The notes beneath the pieces were generated by a model. The model worked only from the letters and a program-made list of their open reading frames with translations. It had not been told where the DNA came from and searched no databases. Of a DNA stretch of 64,000 nt, positions 18,191 to 26,716 are shown piece by piece (position 1 is the stretch's first letter; each line of letters starts with the position of its first letter). The stretch spans positions 3,224,001 to 3,288,000 of the forward strand of contig OY969604.1 of the NCBI GenBank assembly GCA_963701325.1, written 5' to 3'. This DNA comes from Bog-756 sp963701325. Lineage in GTDB: Bacteria > Actinomycetota > Acidimicrobiia > Acidimicrobiales > RAAP-2. The position numbers and the translations under genes are program-made.

Positions 18191-19403
18191 GTGACTCAGA
18201 GCACCGCGACCTCGCTCCTGGTCATCGCCGCGGTGGCCGCGCTCGCCCCCATCCTCTCCGAGCTCATCAAGGGGGTCCGCATCCCGAGCGTCCTCTTCGA
18301 GCTCGTGCTCGGCATGATCGTCGGTCCCGAGCTCCTCGGATGGGCCCAGCTGGACGTGTTCGTGAAAGGGCTCAGCACGCTCGGGCTGGCGTTCCTCTTC
18401 TTCGTGGCGGGCTACGAGATCGACTTCGCCGAGCTCTCGGGACCCCCGCTCGTGCGCGCCACGGTCGGGTGGGGGATCAGTCTGGCGCTCGGCCTCGCGG
18501 TGGGCTCGGTCCTCCTCATCTCTGGGTTCGTGCTCTCGAGCCTGCTCATCGGGCTGGCCCTCACAACCACCGCCATCGGCACGCTGCACCCGATGCTCGC
18601 GCGACCGGGGGCTGCTCGACACCGGGTTCGGCAAGTACCTGGTCGCAGCCGGTGCCGCGGGCGAGTTCGGTCCGATCGTGGCGGTCACCGTGCTGCTCGG
18701 TGCGGACAGCCCAGGCACCCAGGCGACCCTGCTCATCCTGTTCGTGGTGCTGGCGGTCGCGGTTGCGCTCATCGCCTCGCGGCCCCAGCCCCCCCGGATG
18801 GTGGCGACGCTGCAGAAGCACCTCACCACGTCCACGCAGCTGCCGGTGCGCATCGTGATCCTGCTCATCACCGGGATGGTGCTGGTGGCGACCTCGCTCG
18901 GTCTCGACCTGCTGCTCGGAGCGTTCGCAGCCGGTCTCATCGCCCGGCTCGCCCTCCGGCCCGAGCAGGCAGAGGCCATGCAGCCCAAGCTCGAGTCACT
19001 CGGCTTCGGCTTCCTCATCCCGGTGTTCTTCATCGTGACCGGGATGGAGTTCCACGTGCGCGCCCTCTTCGACAACCCGGCGACCACGATCAGGGTGCCC
19101 ATCTACCTCGCCCTGTTCGTGGTCGTACGCGGAGTCCAGGCCCTCCCGCTCTACCGGGGTCTGCTCCCGCTCCGTCAGCGGGGGGCCATGGTCCTGCTGC
19201 TCTCCACGGCGCTCCCGATGGTGGTGGTCATCACCCAGATCGGGCTCGACACCCACCACATGCTCGAGACCAACGCCACCGCCCTGGTGGGTGCGGGGAT
19301 GCTCTCGGTGCTCCTCTTCCCGATGGCCGGGTTCGCACTGGCCGGCCGGGCGGACTCGGCGGAGACCGGTCAGGCCACCGTCACGAACGAGTCGCGCTCG
19401 TAG
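18191..19403 (+). CDS. CPA2-type cation:proton antiporter (frameshifted)
   Basis: A membrane protein with about 11-12 hydrophobic helices in the Kef/NapA-like family; typical stretches are LFELVLGMIVGPELLGW, LLLGAFAAGLIARL and GFGFLIPVFFIVTGM. Cation/H+ exchange across the membrane is the family role. There is no RCK/TrkA-N domain at the C-terminus. The frame shifts near 18600 (TTAIGTLHPML then RDRGLLDTGFGKY one frame over). One extra G in CTCGCGC accounts for it, and the total is one base over a multiple of three. Its 3' end overlaps the convergent sulfatase gene by 34 bases. Confidence 0.85.
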
Positions 19404-20893
19404 GCGAGGAGACGCTCGTAGGCGTCGCGCAACCCGTCGCGCCGGGCCGGGTCGTTGGCGAGGTTGACCAGCTCGTGGGGGTCGGTGCCGTGGTCGTACC
19501 ACTCGTGGTCGTTGTCGTCGAAGGCGCAGTCGACGTCGAAGAGCTTGGAGCCCGGTGCGCGTCCCCAGAGCCCGGTCGACGGCTTGCCCCCGCCCACCCC
19601 GTAGTAGCGGGCGTACTTGGTGGTGCCGTCGTAGAAGCCGCGGAGCGCGTAGCGCACCTGGTTGAGCGCGGTGGTCTGGGCCGAGTCCTGGGCGAAGAGG
19701 ATGTGGTCCCGCACCGAAGCCGCCGGGTCGGCCAGCACCGGGGACAGGTCGCGACCCTGGACGGTGGCCTCGACGGTGTCGCGGTCGACCCCGGCGAGCG
19801 CGCAGATGGTGGCCGCGAGGTCGACGTGTGACCCGAGGGCGGAGGTCACCGTCCCCGGCGTCGTGGTGCCGGGGACCTTGACGTAGAGGGGGACCCGCAT
19901 GATCTCGTCGTAGACGAAGGGCCCTTTCGAGCGCAGGCCGTGCGAGCCGCACATGTCCCCGTGGTCGGAGGTGAAGATGACGACCGTGTCGTCCCATGCG
20001 CCGGCGGCCTCGAGCCCGCCGAGCACGGTGCCGAGGCTCTGGTCTGCGAGCTGGTGGAGATGGACGTAGTAGTCGAGATGGCGGAGCCACGAGCGGGTGT
20101 CCGCCGGATCGATGTAGCCCCAGAGGCCGTGCTGCTGGTCCCAGCGCCACTGGCGGTGGGCCTCGGGCTTGGCGTGGAGGCCGTCGTCGAAGTTGGCGGG
20201 CAGGCGGTCGACCACCTCGGGGTAGCCGTCGGTGTAGACCGGCAGCGGGTCGTCGTCCTTCCAGGCGGCCGACTCGAGCACCCCGCGGATCCCGCTCACC
20301 TCCTCGGGATGCCGCTCGCGGTACCCGGGCTGGTCGACCGGGAACCACATCACGTCGTGCGGGTTGACCAGCGCCACGGTGAGGAACCAGGGCGCAGTAC
20401 CGGCCCGGCCCGGCCCGGCGTTCTCGCTGAGCCAGTGGGCGGCGTTGGAGGCGATGATCGGGTCGAAGTGGACGCCGGTGCCGGCCCAGCCCATGAAGTG
20501 GCGGTCGTTGCCGTCCCAGTCGGCGAAGCCGTAGGCCTCCATGTCCGGCTGGGGGGCGTGGGAGAGGTGCCACTTGCCGATGTACGACGAGCGGTACCCG
20601 GCCCCGTCGAGCAACGAGCCGAGGGTCGGCGTGGTGGGTGCCAGCTCGGTGTGCTCGGGCATGATCACGTTGTCCAACACCCCGTGTCCCGGCAGGTAGC
20701 GCCCGGTGAACAGGCTGGCCCGGCTCGGGGAGCACGGCGAGGAATGGGTGTGGAACCGGGTGAACTCGAGGCCCTCGGCCCGCAAGCGGTCCCGCCAGGG
20801 CAGCTCGACCTCCGGGGGGAGCCAGGAGCGCTGGCGTTCCTGGTCCGAGACGACGAGCAGGATGTTCGGGTGCCGGCGGGCGGTGTCGGGCAT
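19370..20893 (-). CDS. Type I sulfatase (alkaline-phosphatase superfamily)
   Basis: A 507-residue protein with the formylglycine motif SSPCSPSRASLFTGRYLP; the Cys to be oxidised is residue 54, and CxPxR is complete. Metal and catalytic context is seen in NILLVVSDQER, SSYIGKWHL and TSDHGDMCGSHG. It should hydrolyse a sulfate ester, possibly choline-sulfate-like or a polysaccharide. No signal peptide is visible, so a cytoplasmic location is likely. Maturation needs a formylglycine-generating enzyme that is not in this window. Confidence 0.88.
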   Translation of the reverse strand: MPDTARRHPNILLVVSDQERQRSWLPPEVELPWRDRLRAEGLEFTRFHTHSSPCSPSRASLFTGRYLPGHGVLDNVIMPEHTELAPTTPTLGSLLDGAGYRSSYIGKWHLSHAPQPDMEAYGFADWDGNDRHFMGWAGTGVHFDPIIASNAAHWLSENAGPGRAGTAPWFLTVALVNPHDVMWFPVDQPGYRERHPEEVSGIRGVLESAAWKDDDPLPVYTDGYPEVVDRLPANFDDGLHAKPEAHRQWRWDQQHGLWGYIDPADTRSWLRHLDYYVHLHQLADQSLGTVLGGLEAAGAWDDTVVIFTSDHGDMCGSHGLRSKGPFVYDEIMRVPLYVKVPGTTTPGTVTSALGSHVDLAATICALAGVDRDTVEATVQGRDLSPVLADPAASVRDHILFAQDSAQTTALNQVRYALRGFYDGTTKYARYYGVGGGKPSTGLWGRAPGSKLFDVDCAFDDNDHEWYDHGTDPHELVNLANDPARRDGLRDAYERLLAYERDSFVTVA

Positions 20894-20943
20894 GATCGCT
20901 CACGGTAGCGTCCGCGGCGAGGGCGGGTGTGGCGCACAAAACT

Positions 20944-20954
20944 GAACTGTGTTC
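20944..20954. promoter_or_regulatory. Candidate TetR-type operator before the DUF35/thiolase set
   Basis: GAACTGTGTTC is a perfect dyad (GAAC-3-GTTC), within CTGAACTGTGTTCTAC, 47 bases upstream of the first DUF35 start. KstR boxes in lipid and steroid operons have GAAC and GTTC with a 2-base centre, so this is similar but not identical. Lone sites of this length are expected occasionally by chance. Confidence 0.3.
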
Positions 20955-21000
20955 TACTTTTCGCCCGTACCGATCGAGGCGAGCCATGGGGGAGGACCGG

Positions 21001-21459
21001 ATGGCAGAGGGCGAGGTCCTGCACGCGCAGCACACGCTCGAGTACCCGTACTCGCGATCGGTGGGTCCGGTCATCGGGGCCTTCCTGACCGCGCTCCGCG
21101 AGGGACGGTTCCTCGGGGCCACCGGGTCCGGGGGCAGGGTGATCGTGCCCCCGACCGAGTACGACCCGACCACCGGCGACGACACCGGCGAGCTGGTCGA
21201 GGTCGGACCGGGCGGTGTGGTCGAGACGTGGGCGTGGGTCTCGCACCCGCTCCGCAAGCACCTGCTCTCCGTGCCCTTCGCCTGGGCCCTCATCCGGCTC
21301 GACGGGGCGGACACCGCCCTCCTGCACGTCGTGGACGCCGGCAGTCCCGACGCCCTCGCCACGGGCGACCGGGTGATCGCGCGCTTCCGGCCCGAGACCG
21401 ACCGGGTCGGGTCGATGGCCGACATCGAGGCATTCGTGCCGGTTGGAGGAGGGTCCTGA
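21001..21459 (+). CDS. DUF35 OB-fold protein lacking the zinc ribbon
   Basis: A 152-residue protein resembling the OB-fold half of acyl-CoA-associated DUF35 proteins (TEYDPTTGDDTGELVEVGPGG, then HPLRKHLLSVPFAWALIRLDGA). No Cys-pair zinc ribbon is present, unlike the next gene. DUF35 proteins such as mycobacterial ChsH2 partner with hydratase or Ltp/thiolase-fold subunits and act on CoA esters. The start at 21001 is set by GGGGGAGG five bases upstream. It overlaps the next gene in TGATG. Confidence 0.75.
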   Translation: MAEGEVLHAQHTLEYPYSRSVGPVIGAFLTALREGRFLGATGSGGRVIVPPTEYDPTTGDDTGELVEVGPGGVVETWAWVSHPLRKHLLSVPFAWALIRLDGADTALLHVVDAGSPDALATGDRVIARFRPETDRVGSMADIEAFVPVGGGS

Positions 21460-21971
21460 TGGCCGACGACGAAGCGAAGGAGCCGCGCGGCCCGGTGACC
21501 ACCCTCGCCACCCCGATCCGGCTCGACTTCGAGTTCACCCCGGGCGTCGCCCAGTCGCGGTTCCTCCGGGGACTCGAGCGCGGGGTCTTCCTGGGCCAGC
21601 GCTGCCCGAAGTGCCACAAGGTCTACGTGCCCTCCCGCGGCACGTGCCCGACCGACGGGGTCGCCACCACCGAGGATGTGGAGCTCTCCAATTCGGGCAC
21701 CGTGACCACCTACTGCGTGGTGAACGTCCCCTTCGCCGGCCAGGCCATCGAGATCCCCTACATCTGCGCGCAGGTCCTGCTCGACGGGGCCAACCTCTCC
21801 TTCATGGGGTTGATCCAGGAGATCCCCACCGACCAGATCCGGATGGGGATGCGGGTCGAGGCGGTCTGGGTGGAGCCGGCCCACCTCGAGCCGTCCCTCG
21901 CCTCGGTCAGGTACTTCCGCCCCAACGGCGAGCCGGACGCCGACTACGAGACCTACAAGGAGTACCTGTGA
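21459..21971 (+). CDS. DUF35 zinc-ribbon/OB-fold acyl-CoA-binding partner protein
   Basis: A 170-residue protein: a rubredoxin-like zinc ribbon CPKCHKVYVPSRGTCP (about 48-63), then an OB fold (SNSGTVTTYCVVNVPFAGQ). In mycobacteria such proteins form complexes with Ltp aldolases or hydratases in steroid side-chain degradation. The ATG overlaps the previous stop (TGATG), after GGAGGAGGG. Its own stop overlaps the next start by GTGA. The four-gene chain strongly suggests one multi-subunit enzyme. Confidence 0.85.
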   Translation: MADDEAKEPRGPVTTLATPIRLDFEFTPGVAQSRFLRGLERGVFLGQRCPKCHKVYVPSRGTCPTDGVATTEDVELSNSGTVTTYCVVNVPFAGQAIEIPYICAQVLLDGANLSFMGLIQEIPTDQIRMGMRVEAVWVEPAHLEPSLASVRYFRPNGEPDADYETYKEYL

Positions 21972-23047
21972 GCGCACGCTCCGGTCGTGCCCCGCGCCCG
22001 GTCTCGGTCGCGTCGTTCGCCCAGGCGCCCAACGTGCGGCGCGCCGACGAGCACAACGAGGCGGAGGGCCTCCTGCCGGTCATCGCCGAGGTCTTCGGGT
22101 CCATCGGCGTCACCAAGGACGACGTGGACTTCATCTGCTCGGGATCGACCGACTACCTCATCGGCGGTCCGTTCAGTTTCGTCATGGCCCTCGACGCGGT
22201 CGGCGTCTGGCCACCCCGCGCCGAGAGCCACGTCGAGATGGACGGCGCCTTTGCCCTCTACGAGGCGTGGGTGCTGCTCCAGGAGGGGAGGGCCGACGCG
22301 GCCCTGGTCTACTCATTCGGCCGCTCGTCCCTCGGGGACCTTCGCGAGATCCTGACCCTCCAGCTCGACCCCTACTACCTCGCCCCGCTCTGGCCGGACG
22401 TGGTGAGCCTCAGTGCGCTGCAGGCCCGCGCGCTCATCGACGCCGGCAAGGCCACCGAATCGGACTTCGCCAGCATCGCCTCGCGGAGCCGGCGCGACGC
22501 GCTCGGCAATCCCAACGCCCAGGTGGCCAACGACGTGGCTGTCGAGACGCTGCTCGAGGACGAGTACGTGGTGTCACCGCTCCGCCGGCATGCGCTGCCC
22601 CCGATCACCGACGGGGCAGCTGCCATCGTGCTGGCGGCCGGGGACAAGGCCGAGCGGTGGTCCGAGCGACCGGTGTGGATCACGGGGATCGACCACCGGA
22701 TCGAGACCCATTCGCTCGGCGCCCGGGACCTGACCACGTCCCCGTCGACGGCCAGGGCCGCCGAACTGGCCGGCGTGGCCGATGGAACGGTCGACCTCGC
22801 CGAGATCCACGCTCCCTTCGCCCATCAGGAGATCATCCTCAAGGAGGCCCTCGGCCTCGACGACTCGGTGGTCATCAACCCGTCCGGCGGAGCGCTGGCC
22901 GCCAACCCGCTCATGTCGGCCGGCCTCATCCGCATCGGCGAGGCGGCCACCCGGATCGCCGCGGGGCAGGCCGACCGGGCGGTCGCCCACGCCACCTCTG
23001 GACCGTGCCTCCAACAGAACCTGGTCTGCGTCCTGGAGGGTGCCTGA
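21968..23047 (+). CDS. Thiolase-fold lipid-transfer-type protein (first of a pair)
   Basis: A 359-residue thiolase-superfamily protein. The C-terminal NPSGGALAANPLMSAGL corresponds to the thiolase G-rich motif, and HAPFAHQE to the His-containing loop. The position that holds the nucleophilic Cys in true thiolases reads SHVEMDGAFALYEAW, with no Cys, so acyl transfer through a thioester enzyme is unlikely. Ltp2-like retro-aldolases share this loss. The next gene encodes a second such subunit. The start is GTG 21968, in overlap with the previous stop. Confidence 0.8.
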   Translation: MSARSGRAPRPVSVASFAQAPNVRRADEHNEAEGLLPVIAEVFGSIGVTKDDVDFICSGSTDYLIGGPFSFVMALDAVGVWPPRAESHVEMDGAFALYEAWVLLQEGRADAALVYSFGRSSLGDLREILTLQLDPYYLAPLWPDVVSLSALQARALIDAGKATESDFASIASRSRRDALGNPNAQVANDVAVETLLEDEYVVSPLRRHALPPITDGAAAIVLAAGDKAERWSERPVWITGIDHRIETHSLGARDLTTSPSTARAAELAGVADGTVDLAEIHAPFAHQEIILKEALGLDDSVVINPSGGALAANPLMSAGLIRIGEAATRIAAGQADRAVAHATSGPCLQQNLVCVLEGA

Positions 23048-24201
23048 TGGCAGAGCACTGCGCGGTGATCGGGGTCGGCCAGACCCACCACAAGGCCAAG
23101 CGGGAGGACGTCTCCATCGCCGGCCTGGTCCGTGAGGCGGCCAAGATGGCGCTGGCCGATGCCGAGCTCACCTGGTCGGACATCGATGCTGTGGTCATCG
23201 GCAAGGCACCCGACATGTTCGAGGGCAACATGATGCCCGAGCTCTACCTCGCTCCCGCGCTCGGTGCGGTGGGCAAGCCGATGTTCCGCGTCCACACCGC
23301 CGGTTCGGTCGGGGGCTCGACCGCCCTCGTGGCCGCCCATCTCATCGCCGCGGGCATCCACAGACGGGTCCTCACCGTGGCCTACGAGAAGCAGTCGGAC
23401 TCGGACGCCATGTGGGCCCTCTCGGTCCCCCAGCCGTTCGCCGCGCCGTTGCTCGCCGGCGCCGGCGGGTACTTCGCCCCGCACATCCGCGCTTACATGC
23501 GCCGCTCGGGCGCGCCCGATCACATCGGTGCGATGGTGGCGGTCAAGGACCGCAAGAACGCGCTGCGCAACCCCTATGCCCATCTGCACCTGCCCGACAT
23601 CGACCTCAAGATGGTCGAGGACTCGATCATGCTCTGGGACCCGCTCCACTACCTCGAGGCCTGTCCCTCCTCCGACGGCGCGGCGGCCATGGTCCTCGCC
23701 TCGGAGGACGCGCTCTCCGGTGGCTACCCGCCGGCCTGGATCCACGGCATGGCCATGCGATCGGAGCCGACCATGTTCGCGGGGCGTGACCAGGTCAACC
23801 CCCAGGCCGGTCGCGACTGCTCGGCAGATGTCTACGCCCAGGCGGGGATCACCGACCCGCGGGCGCAGATCGACGTGGCCGAGGTCTACGTGCCCTTCAG
23901 CTGGTACAAGCCCATGTGGCTCGAGAACCTCGGCTTCTGCGACCTCGGGGACGGGTGGAAGCTGACCGAGTCGGGGGCGACTGCGTTCGAGGGCGACATC
24001 CCGTGGAACACCTCGGGCGGGGTGCTCTCCTCGAACCCGATCGGCGCCTCGGGCATGCTCCGGTTCCTCGAGGTCGCCATGCAGGTCCGCGGCCAGGCCG
24101 GCGAGCACCAGATCGACGGGGCCAGACTGGCCCTCGGCCAGGCCTACGGCGGCGGCTCGCAGTTCTTCTCCATGTGGGTGGTCGGGAGCGAGAAGCCCTG
24201 A
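23047..24201 (+). CDS. Thiolase-fold lipid-transfer-type protein (second of a pair)
   Basis: A 384-residue thiolase-superfamily protein. The usual Cys loop is HTAGSVGGSTALVAAH with no Cys. The C-terminal part has VYVPFSWYKPMW and NTSGGVLSSNPIGASGM. Replacement of the H-x-A/F motif by a Tyr-containing one resembles steroid aldolase Ltp2, where tyrosines are reported as catalytic. It starts at ATG 23047 inside TGATG. Heteromer formation with the preceding gene and the DUF35 proteins is the simplest reading. Substrate unknown; a steroid or branched-chain CoA ester is likely by analogy. Confidence 0.82.
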   Translation: MAEHCAVIGVGQTHHKAKREDVSIAGLVREAAKMALADAELTWSDIDAVVIGKAPDMFEGNMMPELYLAPALGAVGKPMFRVHTAGSVGGSTALVAAHLIAAGIHRRVLTVAYEKQSDSDAMWALSVPQPFAAPLLAGAGGYFAPHIRAYMRRSGAPDHIGAMVAVKDRKNALRNPYAHLHLPDIDLKMVEDSIMLWDPLHYLEACPSSDGAAAMVLASEDALSGGYPPAWIHGMAMRSEPTMFAGRDQVNPQAGRDCSADVYAQAGITDPRAQIDVAEVYVPFSWYKPMWLENLGFCDLGDGWKLTESGATAFEGDIPWNTSGGVLSSNPIGASGMLRFLEVAMQVRGQAGEHQIDGARLALGQAYGGGSQFFSMWVVGSEKP

Positions 24202-24308
24202 GCCGCTGTGGGCACCGCCGGGTGGCCGGAGCACGGCGCTCGCGGTCCTGCCGGTCCGGCGGGGCCCGGTACAGTGGGCCCCGTTCGCCGAGCCGCCGGA
24301 GGCATCGT

Positions 24309-24506
24309 ATGAAGATTGTTGTGGACTACGACGAGTGCGCCAGCAACGCCGTGTGCATGGGCATCGCCCCCGAGGTCTTCGAGGTGCGGGACGACGGCTT
24401 CCTCTACGTGCTCGACGAGCACCCCGGCGAGGAGCTCCGGGAGAAGGTGCGTCAGGCGGCCAACGGCTGCCCGACCGGCGCCATCACCATCGTCGAGGAC
24501 GAGTAA
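24309..24506 (+). CDS. Single-cluster [3Fe-4S] ferredoxin
   Basis: A 65-residue acidic ferredoxin. The cluster ligands are Cys in YDECASNAVC and CPTGAI, the spacing of actinobacterial 3Fe-4S ferredoxins that feed P450s. The ribosome binding site GGAGG lies six bases before ATG 24309. It follows the Ltp genes by about 100 bases and precedes gltX by 7. The natural electron acceptor may be the P450 at 9009 or another redox partner. Confidence 0.9.
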   Translation: MKIVVDYDECASNAVCMGIAPEVFEVRDDGFLYVLDEHPGEELREKVRQAANGCPTGAITIVEDE

Positions 24507-24513
24507 CCCGGGA

Positions 24514-26013
24514 GTGTCCGGGACCGCCCCGCGCGTCCGATTCGCCCCGTCACCCACCGGCTACTTCCACGTCGGCAGCGCCCGAACCGCGCTGTTCAAT
24601 TGGCTGGTGGCCCGCCAGTCCGGCGGCACCTTCGTCCTGCGCATCGAGGACACCGATGCCGAACGCGGCCGCGAGGAGTGGGTCGAGGGCATCTTGACGG
24701 CCCTGCACTGGCTCGGGATGGACCCCGACGAGGGCCCATACCGCCAGTCCGAGCGCACGGCCCGCTACGAACAGGCCGTCGACACCCTCTGGGACGGCGG
24801 GTTCCTCTATGCCTGCGGCTGTACCCACACCGAGGTCGAGGCGCGCAACAAGGCCGCCGGCGTCCTGACCCCCGGCTACGACGGGTTCTGCCGCGACCTC
24901 GGACTCCCGCGGGGGGAGGGCCGGGCCCTGCGATTCCGGACGCCCGCCGAGGGAGTCGTGACCGTGCACGACGTGATCCGCGGGGACGTCGAGTTCCCGA
25001 GCGCCGCCCTCGACGACTTCGTCGCAGTCAAGTCGACCGGTGCGCCCCTCTTCGTACTGGCCAACGTCGTCGACGACATCGACCTCGCCATCTCCCACGT
25101 GATCCGGGGCGAGGACCTGCTCCCGACCACTCCCAAGGGGATCCTGGTGTGGGAGGCGCTTGGCTCACTCGGATGGACGACCGACGGGTTCGGGGGCGTG
25201 CCGGCCGGCACCCCCACCCCCGACCTCCCGCTCTTCGCGCACCTGCCCATGCTGGTCAACGAAGCACGCAAGAAGCTCTCCAAGCGGCGTGACCCGGTGG
25301 CCGTCGAGTCCTACCGCGACCGGGGCTACCTCCCCGAGCCCTTCGTCAACTATCTCGGTCTGCTCGGGTGGAGCCCGCCGGACGAAGTCGGCGAGATCTT
25401 CACCGTCGAGCAGATGCGACAGTGGTTCCGACTCGAGGACGTCAACCATGCTCCTGCCTTCTTCGACGTAGTCAAGCTCACCCACATGAACGGCGAGTAC
25501 ATCCGGGCCATGCCGACAGCGGCCTTCGTCGAGGCGTGCCGGCCGTGGCTCGAGGGCGACGGGTGTCCGTGGCCGCCCGGTGCGTTCGACGGGTCCGCCT
25601 TCGAGGCCATGGCACCGGTGGTCCAAGAGCGGGTGGCCGTGCTCGAGGAGGTGCCGGCCATGGTCGACTTCCTCTTCCTCGAGACGCCGGCGGTCGACCC
25701 CGACGCGTGGGACAAAGCTGTTGCCGGAGACGAGGCGGCCCCTGCCATCCTGGCCGCGGCCGCCGACGCCTATGCGGCCCTGGCCGACGACTGGACCGCC
25801 GCAGCGCTGCACGCCGCCACGCTGGCAGTGGCCGAGGCTGCGGGGCGGAAGCTCGGGAAAGCCCAGGCCCCGATCCGGGTAGCGGTGACCGGCCGCCGCG
25901 TGGGTCCGCCCCTCTTCGAGTCGCTCGCCGTGCTCGGACGCGATCGGACCTTGGCCCGCCTCCGGACGGCGCTCGACCGCGTGGCGTCCGGGGGAGGGCC
26001 TGGCGCGCCATGA
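24514..26013 (+). CDS. gltX: Glutamyl-tRNA synthetase
   Basis: A 499-residue class I synthetase. The HIGH-type motif is PTGYFHVGSA (H19-V-G-S22) and the second signature is KLSKR at 254-258. The C-terminal anticodon-binding helices are complete. It charges tRNA-Glu (and tRNA-Gln in bacteria lacking GlnRS); genes for both tRNAs lie 3 kb downstream. GTG 24514 is close to the preceding ferredoxin gene, so the two may be co-transcribed. Confidence 0.95.
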   Translation: MSGTAPRVRFAPSPTGYFHVGSARTALFNWLVARQSGGTFVLRIEDTDAERGREEWVEGILTALHWLGMDPDEGPYRQSERTARYEQAVDTLWDGGFLYACGCTHTEVEARNKAAGVLTPGYDGFCRDLGLPRGEGRALRFRTPAEGVVTVHDVIRGDVEFPSAALDDFVAVKSTGAPLFVLANVVDDIDLAISHVIRGEDLLPTTPKGILVWEALGSLGWTTDGFGGVPAGTPTPDLPLFAHLPMLVNEARKKLSKRRDPVAVESYRDRGYLPEPFVNYLGLLGWSPPDEVGEIFTVEQMRQWFRLEDVNHAPAFFDVVKLTHMNGEYIRAMPTAAFVEACRPWLEGDGCPWPPGAFDGSAFEAMAPVVQERVAVLEEVPAMVDFLFLETPAVDPDAWDKAVAGDEAAPAILAAAADAYAALADDWTAAALHAATLAVAEAAGRKLGKAQAPIRVAVTGRRVGPPLFESLAVLGRDRTLARLRTALDRVASGGGPGAP

Positions 26014-26056
26014 TCGTGGACGTCGGCGGAGCCCGCCGAGACGACTCCTGACCCCG

Positions 26057-26704
26057 GTGGGCCTGTTCGTCGGCTTCGCCGGCCTGCGTCTGCTCCGCAA
26101 GGTGCTCCGCGTGATCGTCATCCTGATCGTCGCCATCGTGGTGTACCTCGCGGTGACCGCCGTACAGGTCTGGACGACCGGTCGGCGCTACGAGCCGCGT
26201 CGCGCAGGGGCCATCGTGGTCATGGGCGCGGCCCAGTACGACGGGGTGCCGTCTCCGGACCTCGCGGCGCGGCTCGACGAGGCGGTCGTCCTCTGGCACC
26301 AGCACCTTGCCCCAACGGTGATGGTGACCGGCTCCAAGGAGCCCGGCGACCGCTACACCGAGGCGGAGGCCTCGGCCCGGTACCTCGTCGCAGCCGGGAT
26401 CCCGGACGCGGACATCGAGCAGGCGGGTGGCCGTGACTCGTGGGAGAACCTCGCAGACGCCGCACCGACCCTGTTGGCCCGGCGACAGAACCCGGTGCTG
26501 ATGGTGACCGACAAATTCCACGAGGACCGGAGCCTGGCCATCGCGTCGTCGGTCGGTCTCACTGCCTACCCGACCCCGACCCAGACCTCACCCATCACCG
26601 GCTTCTCGAGCATTCCGTACTACGCCAAGGAGTCGGTCGGGGTCGCGCTCGGCCGGATCGTGGGCTTCCAACACCTGAGCAGTCTCCACGCCTCACTGGG
26701 CTGA
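26057..26704 (+). CDS. DUF218 (YdcF/SanA-like) membrane-anchored protein
   Basis: A 215-residue protein with one N-terminal membrane helix (VIVILIVAIVVYLAVTAV) and a DUF218 domain: IVVMGAAQYDGVPS, VMVTGSKEPGDRYTEAEA, DSWENLADAA and VMVTDKFHEDRS. The E-A-E-A and D-S-x-x-N motifs are the usual active-site-like residues. Relatives affect envelope permeability; the reaction is unknown. GTG 26057 is chosen to place the helix at the start. Confidence 0.82.
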   Translation: MGLFVGFAGLRLLRKVLRVIVILIVAIVVYLAVTAVQVWTTGRRYEPRRAGAIVVMGAAQYDGVPSPDLAARLDEAVVLWHQHLAPTVMVTGSKEPGDRYTEAEASARYLVAAGIPDADIEQAGGRDSWENLADAAPTLLARRQNPVLMVTDKFHEDRSLAIASSVGLTAYPTPTQTSPITGFSSIPYYAKESVGVALGRIVGFQHLSSLHASLG

Positions 26705-26716
26705 CCAGTGGACCGC

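Noticed and set aside
18996..21977. A 993-codon minus-strand open frame across the sulfatase and DUF35 genes
   Set aside because: It is antisense or out of frame to well-supported genes, is dominated by Arg, Gly, His and Pro, and shows no domain; long shadow frames are normal at this GC.
22825..24234. A 469-codon minus-strand open frame opposite the two thiolase-fold genes
   Set aside because: Its residues simply mirror conserved codons of the thiolase genes; no domain and no ribosome binding site.
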